This document shows positions 10,003 through 20,954 of a stretch of 64,000 nt of DNA, piece after piece; the first letter of the stretch is position 1; each line of letters starts with the position of its first letter. The notes below the pieces were generated by a model that did not search any database, had not been told where the DNA came from, and saw nothing but the letters and a program-made list of their open reading frames with translations. Origin of the DNA: Colletotrichum lupini (Eukaryota; Ascomycota; Sordariomycetes; Glomerellales; Glomerellaceae); the NCBI RefSeq assembly GCF_023278565.1, contig NC_064677.1, forward strand, positions 3,906,001 through 3,970,000. Reading direction: 5' to 3'. Made by a program: the position numbers and the translations under genes.

Positions 10003-12568
10003 TCAGCACTCAGAGTGCGAGTCGCAGTCCTCGTCCCAGTCGTCCGCAACGTCAGCCCAACCAGCCATGTGGCGATTGCCGCCGAACTCGCCTCCAGTGC
10101 GCAGCTCCCACGCGTCGCGGCCACCACCACGGCTGCCATCGTCGTTGCGCTCTTGCCAGTGGCGCACCATGTAGTCGTCCGAGATGGTCACGAGCTTACC
10201 CTCGTTGGACCAGCTGAGACCCGTCACCTCGCGACGGTGGCCGCGGATGAGGGGCGTGCCGTTGCGGATGATGGGCACCTGAGCTCCGCCACCGTTGACA
10301 GACTTTGCGTGGGACGATGACGTAGTTGCGCTTGACGAGGTGGACATGGTTTCCGTTGCCGGAAGATGACTCTGCGTGTCCCAGTACTCCCGCATGGCGC
10401 GCTCGTCGGTGGGAAAGACAACCGCGCACTTATCGGTGCTACCGACGGCGAGAAGCTCGTTGCCGGAAGCCGATACAGGGCGGAGAGCTCCGCGCACGTA
10501 GAAGCTCTTAACGTGGAAAAGGTCGTGCTTGAAGCCGTACAAGGGGGCCAACCCCTGCACAGCGGAACCAGCCCGTTGACGCGGAGGTCGAACGGAAAGT
10601 TCAGGGGCATGGCCGAGCATGAGGTGCGAGGTCGAGTACGCGTAGACGGTACTGTCCTTGCACACTGCGTACAGGCGGGCCGCGTCACTGCTCAAGGCGA
10701 GAGACGTAAGACCGTAGGGCCGCCAGCGATGGGTCGCCGGTTCGGCGGTCACCGCTAGGGGAACGGCCTCCTTGTTGCGCGGGGTTATGTATCGCGTATC
10801 CCACAGCTTGATACAGGCATTTGCCTCCGAGGCGGAGAGAAGCAAGTGCTCACGACCCTCCGGCATATACTGCAGCGCCGTGACGGATGCTGGTGATGTA
10901 ACTCCATGGATCGTACGATCATGAGCATTGTCAAGGGTGTTAGTCGTTCGGGCCCACAGGGGGTTGCGGTCTCTATCGCGGTGCACGATACCTTCCGGGC
11001 CGCGAGTGGAGAATGCAGCAGCCGGTGCCATGGAACATCGCAGATCCCAGATCTGAATCTTTCCGTCGCGGTCCGACGTGGCCACAACGTTTCCATTGGC
11101 CTGGCCAGGTTGAAATTCGACACGGCGCATCGATTGGAAGTGACCACCATTCAGTTCCACAGCAACCGTCTGCGACATGACGTCAAAGATTTTGCCGGAG
11201 CGGTCACCGCATGCACTTGCCAAGCGAAGATCGTCGTTCGAAAAAGCGAGGTCCATAATGGCATTCTCGTGGGCCTGGATGACAATATCAACCTTTGTAC
11301 GGGGTACTGCTCCCAAAGGGGTTGTGGTAGTGTCGAAGAAGCGGATGAATCCCTCTTCGTCACCAATCGCCGTCATTGGGGCATCTGCGAGGCTTAGTTT
11401 AAGTTCAAGGACTATGACTTAGGGACACTCACTGTGACAACTTGCCAAACTAAAGGGAATGGTATTCGCTTGCGTCAGATGCGCGTTGCACATGTGGACG
11501 TCAGTGCTTCGGCTCCAGAAGGATGCCGTATCTGCCCTCGAATCTGTCGATGTTAGTTACAAGCCATCATTTGCAAAAGTGAACAACTCACCAAACGCAG
11601 GATACTCGAGATGCTCACGCCCGGGGCGGGGTGTGCTACCCTGCTCCCGGAGCAGCAGTTGAGCATCAAAGCCCCGGTTGCGAAGCTTAATAACGGGTTG
11701 TGGCCGGTACTCCGGAACAATCTGGGATATATTAGTCTATTTGGAACAAATCGTCGGGGATCAAACATACAGGCTCATCCTTTGGTGGCAGAGGAAGCTT
11801 AGTGAGAGTTTTAACGGCCTTTCCTCTGCTAGAAGCGGGAATCCCTGCCCGGTTGCACTTGAAGTAGTCAATCAGCGTGGACCTAGGCCGAAGACCCTCA
11901 TACCCCGAGGTCGCAAAGTTGCTAGCAGTCAAGGAGCTAAGCCTCCGTGCAAACTCGTCTGGCGTTACTTGAGGTCCTGTCGAGTACGTTCTGCCCAAAG
12001 CTGCCGTTCGACTAGCCGAGGGCGAGAGTAACTCCGGAGAACCCATAGGATGGTCCTCGGAACGAGCATTTTCATTTTGTTGCAACGGTGATCTTGCGAT
12101 AGGACTTCGGCCGAGAGGATAGTCTTCCTCCAAATCCTCCGGTTGGGTCCTTGAACGCTTCGTGTCTGAGCCGCGGCTTGACTGTGGCAACTTCATAGGT
12201 ATAGCGTTGACGACACTCCGCTTCCGCTTCCTCGGGCCATCTTCGCTACCAAAAGGAGAAAGCACACTGCTGCTGCGATTCGAAGTCGGTGATATCGGTT
12301 CGTTGAAGCGGGGGCTGGATCGTGGAGGTGTCGGTTGAACGTTGAGTGCAGGACTGCGTAGCTCGCCAAGGGCTGGTCTTTCCCGAGATATCTGTGAGGG
12401 CATCCCGCGAGGGGTGAAGAAACGACGAAACTTCCGGGGAGTCAGGATAGACTTCTTCTTTTCCTTTCGAGACATCCGTGACGGCGGAGAGGAAGGGAGG
12501 GTGGGAGAGGATGCCGGAACGAGGCCATCGCTCGGTGGCGGACTGGCCATGCCGCCGTGATAGACCAT
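10003..12568 (-). CDS. cdt2: Cdt2/DTL WD40 receptor of the CRL4 ubiquitin ligase
   Basis: Cdt2 docks substrates bound to chromatin-loaded PCNA (Cdt1 and, in S. pombe, Spd1) onto Cul4-Ddb1 so that they are destroyed in S phase. Four exons on the minus strand: 12568-11771, 11721-11592, 11543-11433, 11384-10003, giving 806 residues. Residues 1-300 are Ser/Pro/Arg-rich and look disordered. They include basic clusters (RKEKKKSILTPRKFRRFF, KRKRS) and, at residues 229-240, RSTLIDYFKCNR, a PIP-degron-like motif. The WD40 propeller starts near residue 330 and includes IQIWDLR and LWDTR, the WDxR motifs used for Ddb1 binding. The C-terminus is short and acidic. An alternative start is the in-frame ATG at 12550, six codons downstream. 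Identification rests on the propeller plus the conserved segment before it. Confidence 0.88.
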
Positions 12569-13160
12569 GACGCTGGGGGTGGTGGTAATGGTGGTGACGA
12601 TGACGATTCAGCTTCAGACTCAATGGTTACCTAATAGTATAAAAGAAACAGACGACAGACAGAAACGTCTTTGAGAACAGAGAAAGAGAACGTGTGGTCC
12701 GGCAGGCGGGGTGGTGATGGCCGAGTTTGAGCAGTCAAGGTTGAAGCAAGGTATCCAGTTGTGGTAGGTAGGTAAAGCTCTGGACGTCTTACTTGCCCGA
12801 TCGAGACTCCCTCTTGACCCTAGCGCAGCTCTCTACGCGACAACGTCGCGGTGCGCGCGTGGTGAACGCGGAGACCCACCTGAGGATGTTTAATGGAATT
12901 GGCATTCCATCCGATGAACCGAGCGCGGGACACCCCACATTGCCATGCGCTAGTGATATCTCCACGTGACTCTTATCGCTCCCCTGCAGCTCCGCTAAAA
13001 AAAATTCTGAGAGAAGGGACGTTGCGAAAGTCGAGGCGGCGGGGCGGGTCCGAAATTCGATAATCCTGCAGAGAAGGACGCCCTTTGGCTGCAGAAGAGC
13101 TTCCCAACTCTCGCAAAGACTACCACGTGCATCTCGACTTGGCCTCGCCTTCCAGACAAG
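12569..13160. promoter_or_regulatory. Divergent promoter of cdt2 and SPB1
   Basis: The 592 bp spacer drives cdt2 leftward and SPB1 rightward. It contains a TAGGTAGGTA repeat near 12764-12773 and two ACGCG cores at 12835-12839 and 12866-12870. These resemble, but do not equal, the ACGCGT MluI cell-cycle box. The A/T tract near 12999-13006 is a possible nucleosome-free element. Confidence 0.5.
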
Positions 13161-15958
13161 ATGGCGATCCAGAAGAAGCACGGAAAAGGACGTTTGGATA
13201 AGTGGTACAAGCTTGCCAAGGAGAAGGGATACCGCGCCAGAGCAGCGTTCAAGCTGATCCAGCTGAACAAGAAATATGGCTTCTTAGAGAAGAGCAAGGT
13301 CGTCGTCGATCTTTGCGCTGCGCCCGGTGTAAGCTCCTTCACGTCAATGATAACCCAATCGCAAAGATTTTCTTGCTAACATTTCACAGTCATGGTGTCA
13401 AGTTGCAGCGGAAACGTGCCCCGTCGGCGCCCTGATTGTCGGTGTCGATCTGTCGCCCATCAAGCCAATTCCCAAGGTCATCACCTTCCAAAGCGATATT
13501 ACGACCGAGAAATGTCGAGCCACGATTCGATCGCATCTCAAGACATGGAAGGCAGACTGTGTTCTCCACGATGGTGCGCCCAACGTCGGTACTGCGTGGA
13601 ACCAGGATTCGTTCAACCAGGCCGAGCTGGTGCTGCAGTCGATGAAGCTTGCGACGGAATTTTTGGCTGAGGGCGGTACCTTTGTCACCAAGGTCTTCCG
13701 ATCCAAGGACTACAACCCCCTGCTGTGGGTCTTCAACCAGCTCTTCACAAAGGTCGAGGCGACCAAGCCCCCTTCCTCGAGAAACGTGTCTGCCGAAATC
13801 TTCGTCGTCTGCAAGGGCTTCAAGGCCCCGAAGCGCATCGATCCCCGATTCCTCGACCCCCGTGCCGTCTTCGCCGAGCTCAAGGACGCGACCCCGAACA
13901 ACGAGGCCAAGGTGTACAACCCGGAGCAGAAGAAGCGCAAGCGTGAGGGTTACGAGGAGGGTGATTACACACAGCACAAGGTCGTCTCCGCGAGCGAATT
14001 CATCCAAACCGCTGACCCCATTGCAATTCTCGGTCAAACCAATCAGTTGTCCTTTGACCAGCCGGCAAACGGAGACGTGGCGCTCGCCGCGCTGGACAAG
14101 CTTCCTGAAACGACAGACGAGATCCGCAGGAGTTGCGCAGACTTGAAGGTCCTCGGAAGAAAAGAGTTCAAGCAATTGTTGAAATGGCGTCTCAAGGTAA
14201 GGGAAATCTTTGGTTTCCCAACCAAGAAGACGACGCAGGAGAAGAAGTCCCTGCAAGATCAGGTGGGCGAGGAGGTCGCAGAGATCGAGTCCATGGACGA
14301 GGAGCTGCGGATTCAACAGGAGCTGGAGGCGCTCAAGAACAAGGACGACTCCAAGAAGAAGAAGGAGAGGAGGAAGGAGAACGAGAAGAAGCAGAAGGAC
14401 ATTGTGCGCATGCAGATGAACATGACGGCGCCAATGGACATTGGTATGGAGCAAACCGGACCCCTCGGCCCGGACGCCATGTTTGCATTGAAGACAGCCG
14501 ACAAGGCCGGCGGCATCAACAAGATCGCCCGCGGCAAGATGGCGCTTCTCAAGGAGAGTGAGAAGAAGTCCAAGGAGGCCGAAGCCGGGATCGTGTACTC
14601 TGACTCCGAGAGCGACCCAGAGGAGGACCGCCTCGAGCGCGAGCTGGACGGCATGTACGACAACTTCAAGGAGCGCAAGGCGGCGGCCGATGCCAAGTGG
14701 CGCGCCAAGCGAGCTCGCGAAGAGCACGAGGACGGCGAATGGGAGGGTGTTTCGGGCGGCGAACAGAGCGACAGCGATGAGGACATGGAAATGGACTCTG
14801 ACAGCTCCGATGATGACGAGGACGAAGACGACGATGCGAGCGGAAAGCCCCTGGTGACGGACCTGGACAGCACAGCTGAGAGCGGCAACTTATCGAAGCG
14901 CGCATCGGCTTTCTTCGGGCAAGATATCTTCAAGGATATCGATATGGGAGATGTTGACGACGAGGACTGGGGCGTCGATAACAAGCCTGCTGAAGAGGAG
15001 CCAAAACCGAAGAAGGCCAAGACAGAAAAGGAGGACAAGAAGAAGGCAAAGGAAGAAAAGGCCAAGGCAGCTGAGGAAAAGCAGAAGGCTAAGGACGAGA
15101 AGAAGAAGAAGGCCAAGGAGGCGAAGCAGAAGGCTTCCGACGGCTTCGGCTCAGATTCCGAGAGCGAAGACGATGCCGGCTTTGAGGTCGTCAAGAACCA
15201 AGAGGAAGACTGGGAGAACCAGGAGAAGAGACGGCCGGACGGCAGACTCGGTAAGTCCAGCTGCCTACCTCTGGACCTCTTGTCCAATCCATCGTGGAGA
15301 GAAGAACAATTTGTACTGACAAGTCACCAGACATCGACATCATCACGGCCGAGGCCATGACGCTCGCCCACCAGCTCGCGACGGGCGAAAAGACCAAACA
15401 GGACCTCATGGACGACGGCTTCAACAAGTGGGCCCTCAAGGACCGCGACGGCCTTCCGGACTGGTTCATCGACGACGAGTCGAAGCACGACAAGCAGCAG
15501 AAGCCCATCACCAAAGCCGCGGCGGCGGCCATCCGCGAGAAGCTGCGCGCCTACAACGCGCGGCCCATCAAAAAGGTGCGCGAGGCCAAGGCGCGCAAGA
15601 AGTTCAAGACGGCGCAGCGCCTCGAGAAGCTCAAGAAGAAGTCGGACTCGCTTGCCAACGAGGAGGGCATGACGGAGAAGGAAAAGGCCGAGAGCATCGC
15701 CAAGCTCATGGCCAAGGCGGGCAAGGTCAAGAGGAGACCCAAGCCTACTCTTATCATCGCCAGGGGTGAGTCTTTTTTTTTCCCCTTTCTCTATCAAAAG
15801 TATCGTACATGTTCTTCCATTTGCTAACCACACGTATAGGTGCCAACCGTGGTATCCAGGGTCGTCCCAAGGGCGTCAAGGGTCGGTACACGATTGTGGA
15901 TTCACGAATGAAGAAGGACCTGAGGGCGCAAAAGAGGCTAGCCAAGAAGAAGAAATAG
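13161..15958 (+). CDS. SPB1: SPB1, FtsJ-type rRNA 2'-O-methyltransferase of pre-60S particles
   Basis: Nucleolar AdoMet-dependent methyltransferase needed for 60S assembly; yeast Spb1 methylates 25S rRNA in the A loop. Four exons: 13161-13328, 13390-15250, 15331-15765, 15840-15958, giving 860 residues (yeast about 841). The N-terminal FtsJ domain shows the invariant residues: K31 in YRARAAFKL, the SAM-site [15 protein letters not shown] with D50, VLHDGAPN, and [10 protein letters not shown]. The middle has the DUF3381 region and long acidic and Lys/Glu-rich coiled tracts (about 390-660). The C-terminal Spb1 domain follows ([38 protein letters not shown]) and ends in a basic tail RLAKKKK. No damage is seen. 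Confidence 0.97.
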
Positions 15959-16628
15959 ACGTTAATGTCGGTAGATTGCCGACCTCATCATCCCGGGATG
16001 ATGTTCCAATTATGTTTGTCAAAACAAAGCATGGCTGGGAAATCAGGCGCATTAATGTGTTAATGGAAAAAAAAGCTCACGGCGGATCTGCGTATGTGTG
16101 TAAAAAAGTCTTGGCATGGATGTGCATCATCGTGTGTCTTTTTTGTGCATTATCGTATCGTTAAGTAGAAAAAAGTCGTTAAACGGGGAAAAAAAAAGAT
16201 TTGAGATCACCATGGCTAAATGACGTTACCCCCCGACCGCCATTGTACGCGCGCCTCTATCCAAAGGAGGAAGGGAATCATGAGAATATGCCGCCGCCGG
16301 AAAAAAGCAAAACAAAAGTCTGGTACCGAGCACCACATGCTGCATATCTTACAGCAGCTTGAATGAGATCTTGACAAGTGAGGCGGAAGGATGCGAACGC
16401 CGTCCTCTTCTTTCTCCCAGAAACCGTTTGCTCTCTCGCCTCTCGACATCGTACAGCTCTTCCTGCGCCTGCATGTGTATTCGTACCGCCGTTTGTAGAA
16501 CCGAAGGGGGAAGGGAAAAAACGCCGAATGCTGTCCTGCGAAATGCAAAATGCCTCCTCTTCTTTTGCCACCGCCGCCGCCGCCACTGCCGCCGCCATTA
16601 TAAGCGTGGCATGACTTCGGCCTGGATT
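15959..16628. other. Convergent 3' region of SPB1 and the next gene
   Basis: This 670 bp lies between two converging genes. It holds several A-runs (16068, 16101, 16188) and a CCGCCGCCGCCGCCACTGCC trinucleotide run at 16571-16600. Nothing supports a gene. Confidence 0.4.
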
Positions 16629-17384
16629 CTAGTCGTCCTCCTGCTTGATCCTCACTTCCTGGTCCTGGTCCTGGTCCGGTGCCCGTGGACCCAACATCCA
16701 ATCTTGCATGGCGAGCCACTCACTCCATTGGGTTTCCGCACTCTGGATTTCCTTTTCGGTGACATTAGATAAAGGTCGGAGGAAGGGAACTTGCTGCTCG
16801 CCGTCCATGTCGTAGTGCGACTTCACCTTGAGCCAAGTGTCGCTCTTGGCGGCAAACATGTAGTTGCGGCGCTCAGCTTCGTGCATTGGGCCGATGCCGC
16901 CGAGCCAATCGTCACCGAAGAAGCCGTATAAGACGGCGGGATAATCGAAACCGGTCACCACCAAGCGCCGAATGTACGGCGTCAGCGTTGCATGCGTAGA
17001 AGACGGCAATTGGGCGTTCATTGGCATCTTGCCGGCGGCTCGAGCCGTGGACGGGGTCGAGGGCCCGGGCCCGGCGGGGGAGTTGGGACCGGTGTGTTTG
17101 GAGGACAATACCGGGTTGTGGGCCTTTTGAAACGGGAGTTGAATGTTGACAAAGGCTGCCACAGCCTGAATGGGCCCGGTGTACTGGGCATGATCCAAGA
17201 AATAGCGGAGGCATGATTGGAACTTTGGATACCATTCAAAGATGTCGAATTGGGACTGTTGGAACGGCTGAAAAGGGGGCCCATTGAGCGGAGGAGCACC
17301 TTGGTGACCGGTGAAGGCATGGCCTACCTGTGCATACTCAAAGCCCGAGGCTGCGGATGAGCCGCTCGAGTGGTGGTATGCCAT
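16629..17384 (-). CDS. Conserved fungal protein, resembles those annotated 'Ilp is an apoptosis inhibitor'
   Basis: Single-exon gene of 251 residues. The N-terminus (1-45) is low-complexity. The core reads FDIFEWYPKFQSCLRYFLDH, then VAAFVNIQLPFQK, a Pro/Ser/Gly-rich linker (about 100-125), then LTPYIRRLVVTGFDYPAVLY and GFFGDDWLGGIGPMHEAERR. The end carries ETQWSEWLAMQDWMLGPRAP and an acidic Gln/Asp tail. The FFGDDW and SEWLAMQDWMLGPRAP blocks match a family conserved across filamentous ascomycetes that I remember under that imported annotation. I would not infer an apoptosis role from the name. No catalytic motif, signal peptide or membrane segment is seen. Confidence 0.75.
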   Translation of the reverse strand: MAYHHSSGSSAASGFEYAQVGHAFTGHQGAPPLNGPPFQPFQQSQFDIFEWYPKFQSCLRYFLDHAQYTGPIQAVAAFVNIQLPFQKAHNPVLSSKHTGPNSPAGPGPSTPSTARAAGKMPMNAQLPSSTHATLTPYIRRLVVTGFDYPAVLYGFFGDDWLGGIGPMHEAERRNYMFAAKSDTWLKVKSHYDMDGEQQVPFLRPLSNVTEKEIQSAETQWSEWLAMQDWMLGPRAPDQDQDQEVRIKQEDD

Positions 17385-20300
17385 GAGTCCTCAACAGGAG
17401 GACGAAAGGCTGCTGGGGGAGCAGGTGCCTTATCCGGAATTAGCCCTCGTCGTCGGCGATGACGGCGAATTGGGTGCTGGCGGCCGCGTTCTGGCGGTAC
17501 CAGACGCTGATAGAACCAGAGAGCGGCAGGCGGTAGCCGGAGAAAAGGGACGGCAACGACTGTTGCGCGACGGGAAGAGGGCGGAGAGGGCGAGTAAGAG
17601 AGCTTCAGATGGAAAGAACAACAGAGCAGCCGGACGATGCAACCTCGTACGTGATTGTGTCTAATAACACGGCGTCCGACGAGGTTGCAAGATTTGGTTG
17701 CGATGTTGTGTCTTCTGTGTCTTCTGTCTCAGGGTCGACTCGGAGGTTGGCAGAGAATTTGAAAGAAGGTCGGTCGGAGGCACAGATCTGACGCTGATCA
17801 GGCAAGGAAGACATGCGGGACGGGGAGGAGAGGGAGGAGCAGGACCACATGCGGAGCCAGACCTGCATGGAGATGGAGTCGGAGAAGCAATGACAGCACC
17901 CAACGGAATAAGGGTTCTCGGTCCAGGGCTTGTCAGAGCACGGGATATGACGAGCGAAAGAAACGTCGACGATGGAACATGGGACGGGACGCCGGTCGAC
18001 TTTAATATACTCTGGACAGTGTGCAAGAAGTTTGCCTGTACCCGTACGAGGGGAGGGGTGGAGGGGAGGAGAGGAAAAAATTATGTACGGGTGAGTGAAA
18101 TGGTCCCTTGTTTTTCTTTCCCTTGCCTTGCCTTTCTCTTTTTAAGGTGGTGCTTGAGGTTGAGGAAAATGGACGGGGCGCCCACCCCGTAGAATAAGGT
18201 ACATGATAGGAAAGGAAGGGTAGCAGAGAGAGAAAGGGAAAAGGGACAAAAAAAAAGTATGGCGACGAAGCGGAATGAGGTGGTCGGAGGGTAAGGTACA
18301 TGCTAGGTGCAGCAGGGGCAGAGCCGAGGAGAGGGTACCTACATCAAAATGTGACATGGCTACCTACCGCAACTTGGGTCGAGATCGCGTCTGCACCCAC
18401 GGCACACCAATCCGGTGAAGCAGGAGAGGAGGAGGAGGAGCAAAAGGCACACACACACACACACACATACATACATGCATACAAGGGGGAAAAGAGGAGG
18501 GACGGGGCGGAAACAAGCAAAAGGCGGCGGTGGTCGTTGTGGTCGTTATGTGTGTTCGGTCCGGGCATGGCATGTACCTCTACCTGTTTGTCTACTTGCC
18601 CATCCACCGCCCACTCGGGCCTATGGGTATTATGGGTGCATGATCCGGGAGAATCTTGAGCGTGTAGATAGAAACGTGTGAGGTCAACTGCCTCAGGTAG
18701 GACGGAATGAAAATAGGTAGGCGGGATGACAGCCCAGAACAGGAGAAGAAGAAAGTACCTGCGAATTGGTAGTAAGGTAGGCACGGTAGCCCGGTAGTTA
18801 GGCAATCCGGTAGGTTTGGGGATAGGTAGCGCGTTGCCATCCCGTTGATAGCGTAGCTAGATAAGTGGGAATGGGGCTAGGAAGTCGAGTAGTGTGTGAG
18901 AGGCGTGTGATGTTGGTTGGCGCGGCGCAGGCGCAGGCGCAGGCACAAGCACCGGTATGGCTTCGTGTGGTGTTGGTGGTGGTTGTTGTCGCCGTGGTTG
19001 TGGTGTAGTTGCATCTGCATACATCTCACCTCCAGGAACCTCCAGGAACTTCCTTCATTGTGTGCGCAATGGAATGTTTCGCCAGGGAGGTGTGGGAGCA
19101 CCGACCAGAAGACTGGATGAGGGAGGAGACGGAGAGGCGGGACGAGCCCGGAGGCGTTTGGGTAAGGTATTTGTGGGGTGATTGGCCCGTGTCGACCCTT
19201 TTCAGGGTCTGCTCTGCCCTTCTGCGCCTGCATGAGCGTCTGCCTCTGCGTCTCCGTGACAGTGTGGAAATAGTGTTTGCGCCGGCTTGTCCGTCGTCCT
19301 CGCCGCCGTCGGAAGAGAAGGGTGGCACGGATGATGGCGAGTGGAGATGCTAGGTGGTATCCGTACATTGGTAAAGGCGGCTGGCGGAAGGAAATGGGGC
19401 CTTCTATCTCATTCTCGGCCACCAACCTAAATCTGTTCAAACTCATTAGTGGCAGAGTGGAAGAATGAGAGACAAGACTTACGAAACATGACTGAACGAG
19501 AGATCATAGACAAGATGGCAGGGAATTCCGATCGAGGGGCGGGAAACCATCAATATCGACAAATGTCTTCCACAGTGGTCTCACACAATGAGTGTTCGCA
19601 CTTGTGTCCGTAGAATAAGAAGCTGGAGAATGATCGCTGGGGCATCTTGGTAAAGTATTGCGAGGAAACGGGCACAGGTTTATCGAAATTGGGTAACTGT
19701 ATCCGTACCCGTACAGTTCTCAACCCAAGCAACCCCGGGCGGAAATGATGGATCATGGTAACCCCAGCCATGGATATTACTGATTGTGCGGATACTCCGG
19801 ACCGGAATTCCCATTATTTTGTTATGAATCCCATGCCGGATCTGCGATGATCTAGATAGTCAGTAACTGCAACTTTCCTCGAACAAAGAGACAACGCTTA
19901 CTTGAACTTTGTCGTCGGCGATACGAAGACGCAGGAGGGTTGTGAGGAAGTAGATGCAGAGCAGGGGTGCCAAGGCTAAGCACTTCAGCCGGAGTTGAGG
20001 CCGGGAAAGACATCATTGGACGAAGCGTTGCATGAGGCGGTATGAGATGAAGGGCGGGATCCCTGGCGGTTGCCAGTAGGGCGCATCTGTTAGCTGAAGC
20101 CTAGGTAGCAGTAAAGACGCTTGGTCGAAAAGATGAGGAAGAAAACACTGGATGCATACCTGTTGCTAGCCTTCCCTTGATTTAGGTTAACCCAAGGTAG
20201 GTGACTTGGACAGGTCAGGTTTTTCCTCAGATATCTTAGATTGAGGTAATCGACGTCAGGAAGGGGCGTGAAATGAGAGAAGGTGCCGACTTTGTCCTCC

Positions 20301-20504
20301 TTTCTTACCTACCTACCTTATGTGTCTGCCTACCGATACTACGTACCGTACCTAGTGAAGTGCGTACCTACCTTCAAGCAACATCTTCCCCATGTTGGAC
20401 CAGCAAGCCCGGGCCACCCATACAATCCTAGTACGTACCTCACCTAGCCCTAAGGTACCTACAGTGAGGACCCATTAGTTTCAATACACCTCCCAGTGCG
20501 TCAG
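17385..20504. other. Gene-poor upstream region rich in TAGGTA/TACCTA repeats
   Basis: This 3.1 kb region lies upstream of the gene at 17384. It carries many TAGGTA or TACCTA units (18336-18370, 18690-18850, 20300-20470), a (CA)n tract and a GGCGCAGGCGCAGG repeat near 18923-18940. I see no credible coding frame. The end nearest 17384 is probably its promoter; the rest is unexplained. Confidence 0.45.
18448..18482. repeat. (CA)n / CATA microsatellite
   Basis: About ten CA units run directly into CATACATACATGCATA. It follows a GGA-rich stretch. It is a simple repeat with no coding role. Confidence 0.9.
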
Positions 20505-20925
20505 CGTAAACCTACTAACTTCATTATACTAATATAAGTAATATCTCTGCTATTTAAGTAATAATCATAACTAAGAAAATTCTTCAAAATATTTTACTAT
20601 TGAAATAATATGAAAATTATTGTTATAAAATTTTAGTAATTTTCTCTATTACTTAATTAATAATTAAAAAAACTAGTACCCGAATTTTTCTAAAAACGTA
20701 TTAATAAATACAGTATTATTCGCACTCTTAATGCCCTATAATCCACTAAAAGTAAAATTCATCCTATTATATTTTAATAAAGATTTAATAACACAACGAA
20801 TTTGATATAAAACCTAATATAACTTTTTAATATAATAAATTATTACTTAATATATTATATTATGTTTTTGTTTTTATTTTGATTATTATGCTTAATGCTT
20901 ATTTTTACTGTTGAAAATCCCTGAT
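20505..20925. repeat. AT-rich, TpA-dense island, probable RIP-mutated relic
   Basis: Roughly 400 bp of mostly A and T, with sharp edges against sequence near 50% GC on both sides. TpA steps are very frequent (TAATATAAGTAATAT, TTAATATAATAAATTATTAC). No open frame survives. This composition is what RIP leaves on duplicated DNA, so a transposon remnant is the likeliest origin. A short mitochondrial insertion is a weaker alternative. I see no terminal repeats. Confidence 0.55.
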
Positions 20926-20954
20926 TTTGCGGGATACTGTGCGCTGTATGGACA

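Noticed and set aside
13390..14727. Open minus-strand frame of about 445 codons opposite SPB1 (and another at 14313-15287)
   Set aside because: It lies antisense to a well-supported gene; its Leu/Ser-rich or Phe/Ser-rich translation is the complement of the Lys/Glu codons of SPB1.
20505..20925. AT-rich island as a centromere or a mitochondrial insertion
   Set aside because: Too short for a centromere, and no recognisable mitochondrial gene sequence; RIP relic is simpler.
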